Assembly: GCA_934463425.1 (NCBI GenBank)
Contig: CAKSJP010000004.1
Span: 54,073-118,072 of the forward strand
DNA: 64,000 nucleotides
Direction of reading: 5' to 3'
Source: an uncultured Ruminococcus sp.
Lineage (GTDB): Bacteria; Bacillota; Clostridia; Oscillospirales; Ruminococcaceae
Part shown: piece after piece, positions 34,446 to 42,603 of the stretch
Layout of the letters: every line of letters begins with the position of its first letter
How positions within the stretch are numbered: position 1 is the first letter of the stretch
Made by a program: the position numbers and the translations under genes
The notes under the pieces: model-generated
The model's database searches: none
What the model saw: the letters and a program-made list of their open reading frames with translations, nothing else
Told to the model about the DNA's origin: nothing

Positions 34446-35282
34446 ATGAAAAACATTAAGTACGAAGCAGAATCTGTATTAATGGATTCTTCGGGAAATT
34501 TAAAACGCTTCACTGGCAAATTATATTATGATAAAGTCAGACTAAACAACTATAAATGGTATGGAAAAGATGACAGTATGCGAATATATGCAACATATCA
34601 TTATGATTTGGACATTGACTGTTTTGTTGACACACTGCTGTGTAATACACCAGATTTATTATTGGAAATGCTAACATTGAGAGAAAAATTATCAGACAGT
34701 ATTTTTGATGTATTAGATAAAGTGAAATTCGGTTTTAAAATAAGTGATAATGATTTAAAACTGATATGTAATTGGTGTAAGAAAAATGGATTTCCTGAGC
34801 ATATAGATTCTGAAAGCAAAATTAAAAATAAAAAATTGTTTTCTTTGAAAGAGCCAAAACAAATTAGTTTTTCAGTAGTTGATTTTCTTAATAGATTGAA
34901 TGATGTCTATAAAGCATTTTTACTCTATAAAAAAATAATAGAAAATCCGCACAAAAGTCCAAGCATTCAGAATGATAAAATGAAATTTGAAAGTGCATTT
35001 CAAAGTATTGTATTTACAAATAAAATATGTTTCGGAAAAGAGATTTTTTTGGCTGTAAAAGCAAACGATTTATTTGATGCGGCTTTTTATCAATTAGCTA
35101 ATATGTTATACTTACCAGAGGAACAAATAGCAATATGTCCGATATGCCATAGATTTTTTATACGGAAAAATGCCAATCAAAAATATTGTCATAATACTAA
35201 AGTTGTTAATGGAATAGAAAGGCGAACTTGTTATGCTCAAAAAATGTATAAGAGAAATCAAAGCAGAAAGGAATCAGAATAA
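34446..35282 (+). CDS. Hypothetical protein with C-terminal zinc finger, coupled to the integrase
   Basis: A 278-residue protein without a recognised full-length family. It is mainly helical; its C-terminus has a CGNR-like zinc finger with CPICHRFFIRKNANQKYC and a further Cys in RRTCYAQKMYKR, a layout typical of nucleic-acid binding proteins (DUF6076-like). The ATG at 34446 follows GAGGT. The stop overlaps the start of the large serine recombinase by one base (TAATG), so both are made together. It may be an accessory or directionality factor of the integrase; this is inferred from coupling only. Confidence 0.7.
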   Translation: MKNIKYEAESVLMDSSGNLKRFTGKLYYDKVRLNNYKWYGKDDSMRIYATYHYDLDIDCFVDTLLCNTPDLLLEMLTLREKLSDSIFDVLDKVKFGFKISDNDLKLICNWCKKNGFPEHIDSESKIKNKKLFSLKEPKQISFSVVDFLNRLNDVYKAFLLYKKIIENPHKSPSIQNDKMKFESAFQSIVFTNKICFGKEIFLAVKANDLFDAAFYQLANMLYLPEEQIAICPICHRFFIRKNANQKYCHNTKVVNGIERRTCYAQKMYKRNQSRKESE

Positions 35283-36853
35283 TGAATGTTGTAATATATG
35301 CTCGTTTCAGTTCAAGTGGACAGAGAGAAGAAAGTATTGAAGGACAGGTTAAGGTTTGCACAGAATATGCAGAAAATAATGATTATACGGTAATCGGAAC
35401 ATATGTTGACAGAGCTTTAACAGGGAGAAATGATAAACGACCAGATTTGCAAAGACTGCTATCAGATAGTAATAACAACAACTTTCAAGCTGTTATTGTA
35501 TATTCTATAGACCGTTTTGGACGTAATTTGCAGCAGTGCTTAACTAATGAAAATAAATTGAAACAAAATGGTGTAGCCCTATTCTCTGCAACTGAACATT
35601 TTACAAATGACCCTGCTGGCATCTTCTATAGGAATTTGATGATGGCTCATTCTCAATATTATTGCGATGAATTATCTCAAAAGATTCGTAGAGGTATGGA
35701 TATAAACGCCGAAAAATGCCTATCTACGGGTGGAAATATCGCATTGGGGTTTAAGGTGGATGATAAAAAGAACTTTCAAATCGACCCAGATACCGCCCCT
35801 ATCGTCCAATATATTTTTGAAAGTTATGCAAGTGGAAAGACTGTGACTGAAATAATAAATCAATTAAATTCACAAGGATTAAAAACATCAAGGGGAGTTC
35901 CATTTAATAAAAATTCCCTTCATTCCATGCTGAAAAATAAAAGATATATTGGCATTTACACATATAAGGGAACTGAAAAAATTGGAGGAATGCCACGAAT
36001 TATTTCAGATGAATTATTTAATAAGGTGGCTGAAATTATGGATAAAAACAGAAAAGCCCCCGCAAGAGCGAGAGCTAAGGTCGAGTATTTACTTACGACA
36101 AAAATGTTTTGCGGCTATTGTAAAGAAATGATGACAGGCTTTTCGGGTACTGGAAAATCAGGAAAAGTGTACAGATACTATATGTGCAATGGTACAAAGA
36201 AAAAAGCTTGTAAAAAAAAGAAGGTAAATAAGGAGTATATTGAGGATTTAGTGATTAACGAATGTCGAAAACTTCTAACAAATGAAAATATCAAGAAAAT
36301 TGCAAATAGTATTTCTAAGATAAGTGAATCTGAAAAAGATACAGCCCATTTAAAATTTCTCAAAAAGGCTTTATCTGAAAATGAAAGAAAACATAAAAAC
36401 GCTCTAAATGCAATTATAGAATGTGACCTTGAATCTGTAAGAAAGTCATTATATGAACAAATACCTATTTTGGAAAAGGAACATTCTGAATTACAAAAAC
36501 AAATAGCTTTAGAAGAAAAGAATTTCCCAGTGCTTACAGTACCAATGGTGCATTTCTTTTTGAGAAAGCTTAAAGACGGCAATGTTGATGACATAAAGTA
36601 CAGAAAAACCCTTATCAACGTCTTTATTAATAAAATCTATCTGTACGACGATAAGCTTACTATTATTTTTAATTCGGGAGATAATCCTGTTACAATCAAT
36701 GATTTCCTCTTATCTGAAATTGAGGATAATTCAAAAAAAGCGGAGGGTTTGTTTTTGGATGGGGTTGCTCCACCAGAAATCCGCCGAATCCTGAGAGAAT
36801 CCCGGCGGATTTTTTTGTACCATTTTTGCAATGGGAGCAATCCGAATTTATGA
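35282..36853 (+). CDS. Large serine recombinase, integrase of the element
   Basis: A 523-residue site-specific recombinase. The resolvase domain (1-150) starts MNVVIYARFSS with nucleophile Ser10 and has YSIDRFGRN at 74-82. The recombinase domain covers about 155-255. A zinc ribbon has Cys277, Cys280, Cys302 and Cys310, and a coiled coil spans about 345-430. The att core (36766-36775) falls on codons 495-498, so the last about 25 residues (EIRRILRESRRIF...) are read from host DNA, including the tRNA terminator. The native C-terminus in the circular form must therefore differ. It lies at the right end, as expected for the integrase. Confidence 0.95.
   Translation: MNVVIYARFSSSGQREESIEGQVKVCTEYAENNDYTVIGTYVDRALTGRNDKRPDLQRLLSDSNNNNFQAVIVYSIDRFGRNLQQCLTNENKLKQNGVALFSATEHFTNDPAGIFYRNLMMAHSQYYCDELSQKIRRGMDINAEKCLSTGGNIALGFKVDDKKNFQIDPDTAPIVQYIFESYASGKTVTEIINQLNSQGLKTSRGVPFNKNSLHSMLKNKRYIGIYTYKGTEKIGGMPRIISDELFNKVAEIMDKNRKAPARARAKVEYLLTTKMFCGYCKEMMTGFSGTGKSGKVYRYYMCNGTKKKACKKKKVNKEYIEDLVINECRKLLTNENIKKIANSISKISESEKDTAHLKFLKKALSENERKHKNALNAIIECDLESVRKSLYEQIPILEKEHSELQKQIALEEKNFPVLTVPMVHFFLRKLKDGNVDDIKYRKTLINVFINKIYLYDDKLTIIFNSGDNPVTINDFLLSEIEDNSKKAEGLFLDGVAPPEIRRILRESRRIFLYHFCNGSNPNL
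36766..36775 (+). repeat. attR core: partial tRNA 3' end
   Basis: TGCTCCACCA in direct orientation to tRNA-Ala bases 26989-26998; upstream bases differ from the tRNA, downstream bases lead straight into the hairpin at 36777. Confidence 0.75.
36777..36817 (+). terminator. Displaced terminator of tRNA-Ala
   Basis: AAATCCGCCG pairs with CGGCGGATTT and is followed by a T run. It begins directly after the att core. No gene other than the integrase now precedes it; before integration it would follow the tRNA directly. Confidence 0.82.
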
Positions 36854-36854
36854 C
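36826..36854 (+). promoter_or_regulatory. Possible promoter of the small membrane protein gene
   Basis: TTGCAA, 17-bp spacer, TATGAC, just after the displaced terminator. Moderate match. Confidence 0.45.
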
Positions 36855-36885
36855 AACGCATTCCGCTATATTGAAGGAGAAAGAA

Positions 36886-37407
36886 ATGCCATTCAAAATG
36901 CGAAACACAATACTATGTTCGGCAGCAATGTCAGCTGTTGTGGTGTCAGCCATATTTCTTGCGGAAATTATCCGTATCGCAAACATTTTTCTCCTGGTGC
37001 CCTATTTCCTAGCTGTTGCAGTGATATATACAGCCCTGCTGTTAAGCGAAAGCAGGAAAGCCCTCTTATTGAAATGGGTTCTGGCACTGCCCTTTTCCTT
37101 TTTCTGCTTTGAATATTTTTGGCAGACACAGTATTCTATCAGAGCGTTGAACTGGATGATAGAGGGCTATGGAAAGCAGTCTGCCGGCGGCAATTTCGCA
37201 GGATTTCTGTTGCTTATTCTTTTATTCGTTCTTTGCGCTGCCGGCATCCTATTTGCATATTCCAGATCCTCTGAAAAAATCAAGCGATATACAAAAGCGC
37301 AGTCTCTGGTGAGTCTGTTGCTTCTCGTTTTGGTGATAGCCGTCGTTGTCTCTTTGGAAGCATTCTTTCCATCCTATCCGGAAGTATTATCCTATTATTC
37401 CAGTTAA
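36886..37407 (+). CDS. Small multi-pass membrane protein, unknown
   Basis: A 173-residue protein with four or five hydrophobic helices (about 8-30, 33-52, 58-78, 103-125, 138-158) and no recognised motif. The ATG at 36886 is preferred because AAGGAGAAAG lies before it; the upstream frame crosses the promoter region. It is the first backbone gene right of the element and ends at a convergent terminator opposite the yfhO-like gene. Confidence 0.6.
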   Translation: MPFKMRNTILCSAAMSAVVVSAIFLAEIIRIANIFLLVPYFLAVAVIYTALLLSESRKALLLKWVLALPFSFFCFEYFWQTQYSIRALNWMIEGYGKQSAGGNFAGFLLLILLFVLCAAGILFAYSRSSEKIKRYTKAQSLVSLLLLVLVIAVVVSLEAFFPSYPEVLSYYSS

Positions 37408-37435
37408 AATATCGCCCTGTTCTCCCCATAAAGCC

Positions 37436-37488
37436 AAAAACGGCGCTGCCGCAGGAGTTTTCCCTGCAACAGCGCCGTTTCTTTTTTC
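37436..37488. terminator. Convergent terminator between the membrane protein and yfhO-like genes
   Basis: AAACGGCGCTG and CAGCGCCGTTT enclose a second hairpin GCAGG/CCTGC; T-rich tail on the plus side, AAAAA on the minus side. Confidence 0.85.
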
Positions 37489-37512
37489 AGCATATCTTAC
37501 GCAGACGAGCCA

Positions 37513-40500
37513 TTACGTCTGTTTATCGTCCGCTTTCTTTTTCTTTTCGATCTCCGCCTTTTTGGCTGCAAACTCCTTGTCGTCCAGGATGCCTTCCTTA
37601 TGAAGTGCCTCCAGCTTTTCCAGGAGCTTTTCCGGGGAGTCGTCATTCGCCTTGTCCTTGCTGCCGGATTTCAGCTTGACGCGCTTTTTCGCCTGCTGGC
37701 GTTCCCGTTCCTTTTCGGCTTCTACGGCTGCCAGCATTGCGGCATAGCGCTTGCGGTCGCCGAACCAGAAGATCACAATGAGGACGATGCCGCCTGCCAG
37801 TGTGCCCATGCCGATCCACCACCCCGGCGGTGTATAGGTCATTGTCACCGTGTGTTCTCCGGCGGACAGCGGCACGCCGATCATGGCATCGGCGATCGCC
37901 ACCTGATCCACCTTCTTGCCGTCTACCTTGACCGTCCAGCCCGGCTGATCCGGGATCGAGGTCATCATGATCTGACCGTCCTCAGCGGTGATCGTACCGG
38001 TGATCTTGCGGTCATTGCTCTTGTCGGTGTCGATCTGCCACTGGTTCTGCTTCAGCTTTTCGATATCCTCCTGGAACAGATCCGGGTGATAGGTGTAGAA
38101 CAGGAAGTTCTTGACGATGGTGAACTTCTCGTCATTTGCAATGGTCATGCGCAGTGTGATCTTGGTGCCCGGTTCAAAGGTGCCCAGACGCAGCGCAATG
38201 TAGTTGTCATTCTCGAAATACTCGCCCATGGAGTCGAATCCGCCGTTGTTCTTGGCGTATTCGTCTGCGTTTGCCCATGTGAACTCGCCGGCATTTTCAG
38301 CCTTCCAGCCGTTCTCTGCCTCGCTCCACTCCGAAGTATCCCAGGTCTTCATCCACAGGTTGACCTTCTTCTGGAACTCGGTCTTGAAGTAGATGTAGAT
38401 CGGCTCGTTGGATTCTGCCACCAGGTGGAAGTCCACAGTCGGGTCGCCGTCGCCGGTAACGTCGTACTTGGTCTGCTCACCGTAGGGGCTTGTGGTGATG
38501 GAATCGCTGACAATGGGATTCTCCGCCAGGTTCAGCGGGGTGTAATACTCGTGCCAGGACTCGAACTGACCGTTTTCATCAAAGGTCGTGTTGCCGCTCA
38601 GGGTGCTCATGAAAATGTTCTGGCTGTTGAACGGGTTGTCGTTACCCAGATGGTCGATCTTCTCCACAGCGGAATCTGCCATATAGCCGATGGAGAGCGC
38701 ATTGGTGTTTTCATAAGCGGTAATGGTCTTTGCCGTACCGTTTTCGTTGGTGTAGTCATATGCCCAGCGTGCTTCATATGCCGGGTTCAGGCGGCGGTCC
38801 TGGTCGGTCTTGTCGCCGCGGTCCAGAACATACTTGATGCCCAGCAGGGAATCTGCCACTTCGGTGTTGCCGTCATAGCGTGTGTAGTAGCTGTGCATGC
38901 AGTAGCCCAGTGTCTCGATAAAGTTGATGATCCGGGTGTTCATGACAGAGCTGGAGTGAGAGATACCCTTCAGACCGAACGCCGCATTATCGTTGACGCA
39001 GCGGTAGAAGGTCTTTTCCGCGCGGTAGAAGCCGTCATCCTTTTCCTCCAGCATCTCGGTAGCAGCCCGTCCGTTCTGGACATAGTTCTGATAGGAAGCG
39101 CGGGTGGAATATGCCACCTCATCGTCGATATCCTTCATGGAATCCACCGCGTTGTAAACGGCTTCGCCGCCCACCATCACCAGCATCATACTGGTGAGGG
39201 CGATGCTGATGCCGCGCTTTGCCTGAACCGCCTTATCGCCGGTCATGAAGTACAGCAGGATCAGATAAACGCCCATGAGTGCCGCAGAGATCCAGACGGC
39301 GCCCTTTGCCATCTGGTCGAATTTCAGACCGGCAACAATGGCGATCACCAACGCCATGGCAATGGCAGAGCCAAGCAGGTGCTTTTTCTCGATGCCGTCC
39401 CGGTGCGCAAAGGCAGTCGCGCCCATGGTCAGGAAAATAAAGGACAGCAGGAACGAATACCGGAAAGGCAGCCAGTTCGGCACCTGTCCGCCGTGCCACA
39501 TCATGTCCACCGGTGTGATGAGCATGCACATTACCATCACGAAGATCAGGGCAGAATAGCCCAGCTTTTTCTTCCAGTCGATCTTCTTGTTCATGTAGAA
39601 CAGCGGCAGCAGCACCAGGGTCAGCAGACCGCAGTAGATCTCCGGCTTGCCCTGTACGTTGACGGAGTCATACTGTGCCGGGAGCAGCTGCGGGAACATG
39701 TCCAGCAGGTCGCACAGGAGCACCAGCAGCGGTGAATCCTGCGCATTTTCCAGCAGCTTCTGGCTCAGGGGGAAGGACTGGAAGCGGAAGCTGTAGTCCG
39801 GAGTCGTAAACTCGAACTTACCCAGCTTCAGGGCATTGTACACCGGCAGCAGCATAAATGCCGCACATGCCAGCGCAATGACTGAGGAGTATGCCACACG
39901 CACGATGGCGGTGAAATAGTCATAGGCCTTGCGCTTCTTGTCCGAGCCTGCCAACAGGTAGAAGAAGAAGTACAGCGCCACAAAGATGCAGATCATGTAG
40001 CCGATGTAGAAGTTTGCCACACACATCAGCGCCAGCGGAATGATAAAGTTCAGCCGGCGGCCGTCGTCTACCAGATACTCGATGCCCAGCATGATGAGGG
40101 GCAGGAATACCAGACCATCCAGCCACATGGGGTCGATGAGCTGGATCACCATATATGCCATCATGGAGTACATGGTGGAAAACAGCAGCGACGGATACGG
40201 TGCAACGCCGCGGCGTTTTTGCAGGAAATAGTTGAATGTCACGCCTGCCGCGCCCACCTTGCACAGCTGCATGATCAGCAGGCTGCTCAGCATGAACTTC
40301 TCCGGCAGGAGCATCACGATCAGAGTAAACGGACTGGCGAGGTAATAGCCGATGATGCCCATAAACTCTCCGGACAGGTTGCGGGACCAGTTATAGAAAA
40401 TACTGCCGTCGCCCCAGAATGCGTCGCGGAGCGCCTCAAAGTAGTACACATACTGTCCGTTCAGATCCAGACAAAGTACCGATTCCTCTCCGAACGGATA

Positions 40501-40668
40501 GAGTCCAAAGATCGCATATGCCAGATAGGTCAGTACAGCCGGAATGGCAAACGCAATGAGATAGACCCGATTGCGGACGATCCATTTGCCGATCGCAGAA
40601 AAGATGCTGCCGGCGCTGATTTTGGTTTTCGCAGGCAGTGCGGCGGCTTGTGTCTTAGTGGTTGCCAT
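37513..40668 (-). CDS. YfhO-like membrane protein with C-terminal SHOCT domain
   Basis: A 1051-residue GT-C-type membrane protein of the YfhO family, which in Bacillus and Listeria takes part in glycosylating teichoic acids or other surface polymers. The N-terminal hallmark CLDLNGQYVYYFEALRD follows TM1, and about a dozen further TM helices reach residue 530. A large extracytoplasmic domain (about 560-970) and a last TM near 975-995 follow. The end (SPEKLLEKLEALHKEGILDDKEF) is a SHOCT domain, uncommon in YfhO proteins. The ATG at 40668 is chosen for AGGAGGAA; the frame upstream is not conserved. It has its own promoter. Confidence 0.88.
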   Translation of the reverse strand: MATTKTQAAALPAKTKISAGSIFSAIGKWIVRNRVYLIAFAIPAVLTYLAYAIFGLYPFGEESVLCLDLNGQYVYYFEALRDAFWGDGSIFYNWSRNLSGEFMGIIGYYLASPFTLIVMLLPEKFMLSSLLIMQLCKVGAAGVTFNYFLQKRRGVAPYPSLLFSTMYSMMAYMVIQLIDPMWLDGLVFLPLIMLGIEYLVDDGRRLNFIIPLALMCVANFYIGYMICIFVALYFFFYLLAGSDKKRKAYDYFTAIVRVAYSSVIALACAAFMLLPVYNALKLGKFEFTTPDYSFRFQSFPLSQKLLENAQDSPLLVLLCDLLDMFPQLLPAQYDSVNVQGKPEIYCGLLTLVLLPLFYMNKKIDWKKKLGYSALIFVMVMCMLITPVDMMWHGGQVPNWLPFRYSFLLSFIFLTMGATAFAHRDGIEKKHLLGSAIAMALVIAIVAGLKFDQMAKGAVWISAALMGVYLILLYFMTGDKAVQAKRGISIALTSMMLVMVGGEAVYNAVDSMKDIDDEVAYSTRASYQNYVQNGRAATEMLEEKDDGFYRAEKTFYRCVNDNAAFGLKGISHSSSVMNTRIINFIETLGYCMHSYYTRYDGNTEVADSLLGIKYVLDRGDKTDQDRRLNPAYEARWAYDYTNENGTAKTITAYENTNALSIGYMADSAVEKIDHLGNDNPFNSQNIFMSTLSGNTTFDENGQFESWHEYYTPLNLAENPIVSDSITTSPYGEQTKYDVTGDGDPTVDFHLVAESNEPIYIYFKTEFQKKVNLWMKTWDTSEWSEAENGWKAENAGEFTWANADEYAKNNGGFDSMGEYFENDNYIALRLGTFEPGTKITLRMTIANDEKFTIVKNFLFYTYHPDLFQEDIEKLKQNQWQIDTDKSNDRKITGTITAEDGQIMMTSIPDQPGWTVKVDGKKVDQVAIADAMIGVPLSAGEHTVTMTYTPPGWWIGMGTLAGGIVLIVIFWFGDRKRYAAMLAAVEAEKERERQQAKKRVKLKSGSKDKANDDSPEKLLEKLEALHKEGILDDKEFAAKKAEIEKKKKADDKQT

Positions 40669-40740
40669 AAATTTCCTCCTTAAAAATGAAAGATAATGCT
40701 CTGCCGTTTCCCTCCCACGGACAGAACAACAGATATCATC

Positions 40741-40769
40741 ATTATAGCACAATCTTTTTCATTTGGCAA
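40741..40769 (-). promoter_or_regulatory. Promoter of the yfhO-like gene
   Basis: On the minus strand TTGCCA (40769-40764), 17-bp spacer, TATAAT (40746-40741). Confidence 0.78.
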
Positions 40770-40836
40770 GCCCTATTTATGCAAAAAAACACGGAAAACC
40801 ATTTTTCATTCGCCCCGTTTCTCCCCACGGCGAAAT

Positions 40837-40865
40837 TTGACAATCCTTTTCCCGCATGTTATAAT
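40837..40865 (+). promoter_or_regulatory. Perfect consensus promoter of rmuC
   Basis: TTGACA, 17-bp spacer, TATAAT, 50 bp before the rmuC start. Confidence 0.9.
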
Positions 40866-40914
40866 AACAGCAGCATTTTCCGACATTATCATGTATGAGA
40901 GGAGATATGACTCT

Positions 40915-42522
40915 ATGCATCCTGTTTTTGACATTATCCTGATGATCCTGAACCTTGTGGTGGCGGCACTGCTCCTGGTGCAGATCCTGCGCCGGAACAG
41001 CAGCGAAAGCGATGACGAAATGGACGAAAGCGATATCCGGGAGATCACCGACGCTGTCCGCGACACGCTGATGCAGTCTGAGCGCGCCATGAAGGCGGAG
41101 CTTGCGGAAAATATCCGCAGCATGGGCGAAAGCATCCAGAGACTGCAGGCGGCAGGGGCGCAGGCGCAGTCTGAAAAGCTCAACGATACAGACCGCCAGC
41201 TGAACCAGAAGCTGCAGGATCTGGAGCTGCGCATGGACAAGCAGATCGCCGCCCTGGAAAAGGACACCGCCGACCGCCTGGAAAGCATCCGGCAGCTCAT
41301 TGACGAAAAGCTCCAGGGGGCACTGGACGAGCGTATGAACTACTTCGGGCAGACCCTCGCCGCAGGCCAGAAGCAGGCGGCAGAGGCACAGGAGAAGCAG
41401 ATCGGCGAGATCGCCGGAAAGATCGACCAGAACCTCGCCCTCATGAACCAGTCCATCCTGGAAAAGCAGGAGCAGTCCGGAAAGAGCATCAACGACACGC
41501 TGAAAGCACTGGAAGTCCGCTTTCAGACTCTGGAAGCCAACAACGAGCAGAAGCTAGACAACATCCGCACCACCATGTCCCGGCAGCTCACCGGCATCCA
41601 GGAGGAAAACCAGAAAAAACTGGACTCCATCCAGAGCACGGTCAACGAAAAGCTGGAGAGCCAGCTGCAAAAATCCTTCCGGCTGGTCAGCGAGCAGCTG
41701 GAAACCGTGCACAAGAGCCTGGGCGAGATGCAGTCCATCGCCTCCGGCGTGGGCGATCTGAAACGGGTGCTCTCCAACGTCAAGACGCGGGGCATCCTGG
41801 GCGAGATCCAGCTGGGCAGCATCCTGGAGGAGATCCTCGCGCCGGAGCAGTACGAGACCGAGATCGCCACCAAAAAGGACAGCCGGGATCATGTGGAATA
41901 TGCCGTCAAGCTGCCGGGCAGCACCGACGGTCAGACGGTCTATCTCCCCATCGACTCCAAGTTCCCCGGCGACACCTATGAGCAGCTGCTCCGGGCATAT
42001 GACACCGGCAGCCGGGAAGCAGTGGACGCCGCCAAGAAAAATCTCACGGCAGTCATCAAAAAGTGCGCCAGGGATATCCGGGACAAATATGTCTCGCCGC
42101 CGGAGACCACCAATTTCGGCATCATGTTCCTGCCCTTTGAGGGACTCTATGCCGAGGTGGTGAATCTGGGGCTGATCGAGACGCTCCAGAGAGACTACAG
42201 CGTCAACATCACCGGACCTTCCACCATGGCGGCGATGCTGAACGCCCTGCAGATGGGCTTCAGGACACTCGCCATCCAGAAGAAGAGCAGCGAGGTCTGG
42301 GAGATCCTGGGCGCGGTCAAGAAGGAGTTCGGCACGTTCCAGGGCGTTCTGGACAAAGCGCAGAAGAACATCCAGACCGCCAGCGAGAATATCGACAAGC
42401 TCATCGGCACGCGCACCAGAGCCATTACCCGCAAGCTGAACGCCGTGGAAACACTGGACGATCCGGCAAAGTCCCGGAAGCTGCTGGGACTGGAGCTGAC
42501 AGAGACCGACGGCGAAGCATAA
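40915..42522 (+). CDS. rmuC: DNA recombination protein RmuC homolog
   Basis: A 535-residue membrane-anchored protein. A TM helix lies at about 5-25, a long coiled coil at about 45-275, and the RmuC nuclease-like domain at about 280-490 (VKTRGILGEIQLGSILEEIL, YLPIDSKFPGDTYEQL, IMFLPFEGLYAEV). RmuC limits sequence inversions at short inverted repeats, and its domain is related to PD-(D/E)XK nucleases. The ATG at 40915 follows GGAG; the longer upstream frame starts before the promoter. Monocistronic. Confidence 0.93.
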   Translation: MHPVFDIILMILNLVVAALLLVQILRRNSSESDDEMDESDIREITDAVRDTLMQSERAMKAELAENIRSMGESIQRLQAAGAQAQSEKLNDTDRQLNQKLQDLELRMDKQIAALEKDTADRLESIRQLIDEKLQGALDERMNYFGQTLAAGQKQAAEAQEKQIGEIAGKIDQNLALMNQSILEKQEQSGKSINDTLKALEVRFQTLEANNEQKLDNIRTTMSRQLTGIQEENQKKLDSIQSTVNEKLESQLQKSFRLVSEQLETVHKSLGEMQSIASGVGDLKRVLSNVKTRGILGEIQLGSILEEILAPEQYETEIATKKDSRDHVEYAVKLPGSTDGQTVYLPIDSKFPGDTYEQLLRAYDTGSREAVDAAKKNLTAVIKKCARDIRDKYVSPPETTNFGIMFLPFEGLYAEVVNLGLIETLQRDYSVNITGPSTMAAMLNALQMGFRTLAIQKKSSEVWEILGAVKKEFGTFQGVLDKAQKNIQTASENIDKLIGTRTRAITRKLNAVETLDDPAKSRKLLGLELTETDGEA

Positions 42523-42540
42523 ATGCCGGAAACACATACA

Positions 42541-42585
42541 AAAGCCCTCGTACAGGACGATTCCTGTACGAGGGCTTTTTTTCTT
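42541..42585. terminator. Convergent terminator between rmuC and the ABC exporter
   Basis: A 17-bp perfect stem (42541-42557 with 42562-42578) around CGAT, followed by a T run on the plus strand. Confidence 0.92.
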
Positions 42586-42603
42586 TTGATATGTTGCTTT
42601 TTC

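Larger units (their letters stand above)
26999..36775. mobile_element. Integrative element in tRNA-Ala(CGC), serine-recombinase type
   Basis: The block is clearly more AT-rich than both flanks, begins at the 3' end of a tRNA gene and ends at a 10-bp copy of that 3' end inside the C-terminus of a large serine recombinase. The hairpin that would terminate the tRNA transcript (36777-36817) lies immediately beyond the right copy, so removing the element restores tRNA plus terminator. It carries two serine recombinases, two Xre regulators, a reverse transcriptase, PspC/zinc-ribbon membrane proteins and several unknowns. No relaxase, coupling protein, replication or phage structural gene is seen. 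It would have to be mobilised in trans or be a satellite or defence-type element. Confidence 0.85.

Noticed and set aside
37600..39735. A 711-codon open frame on the plus strand
   Set aside because: Antisense shadow of the yfhO-like gene; no recognisable domain.
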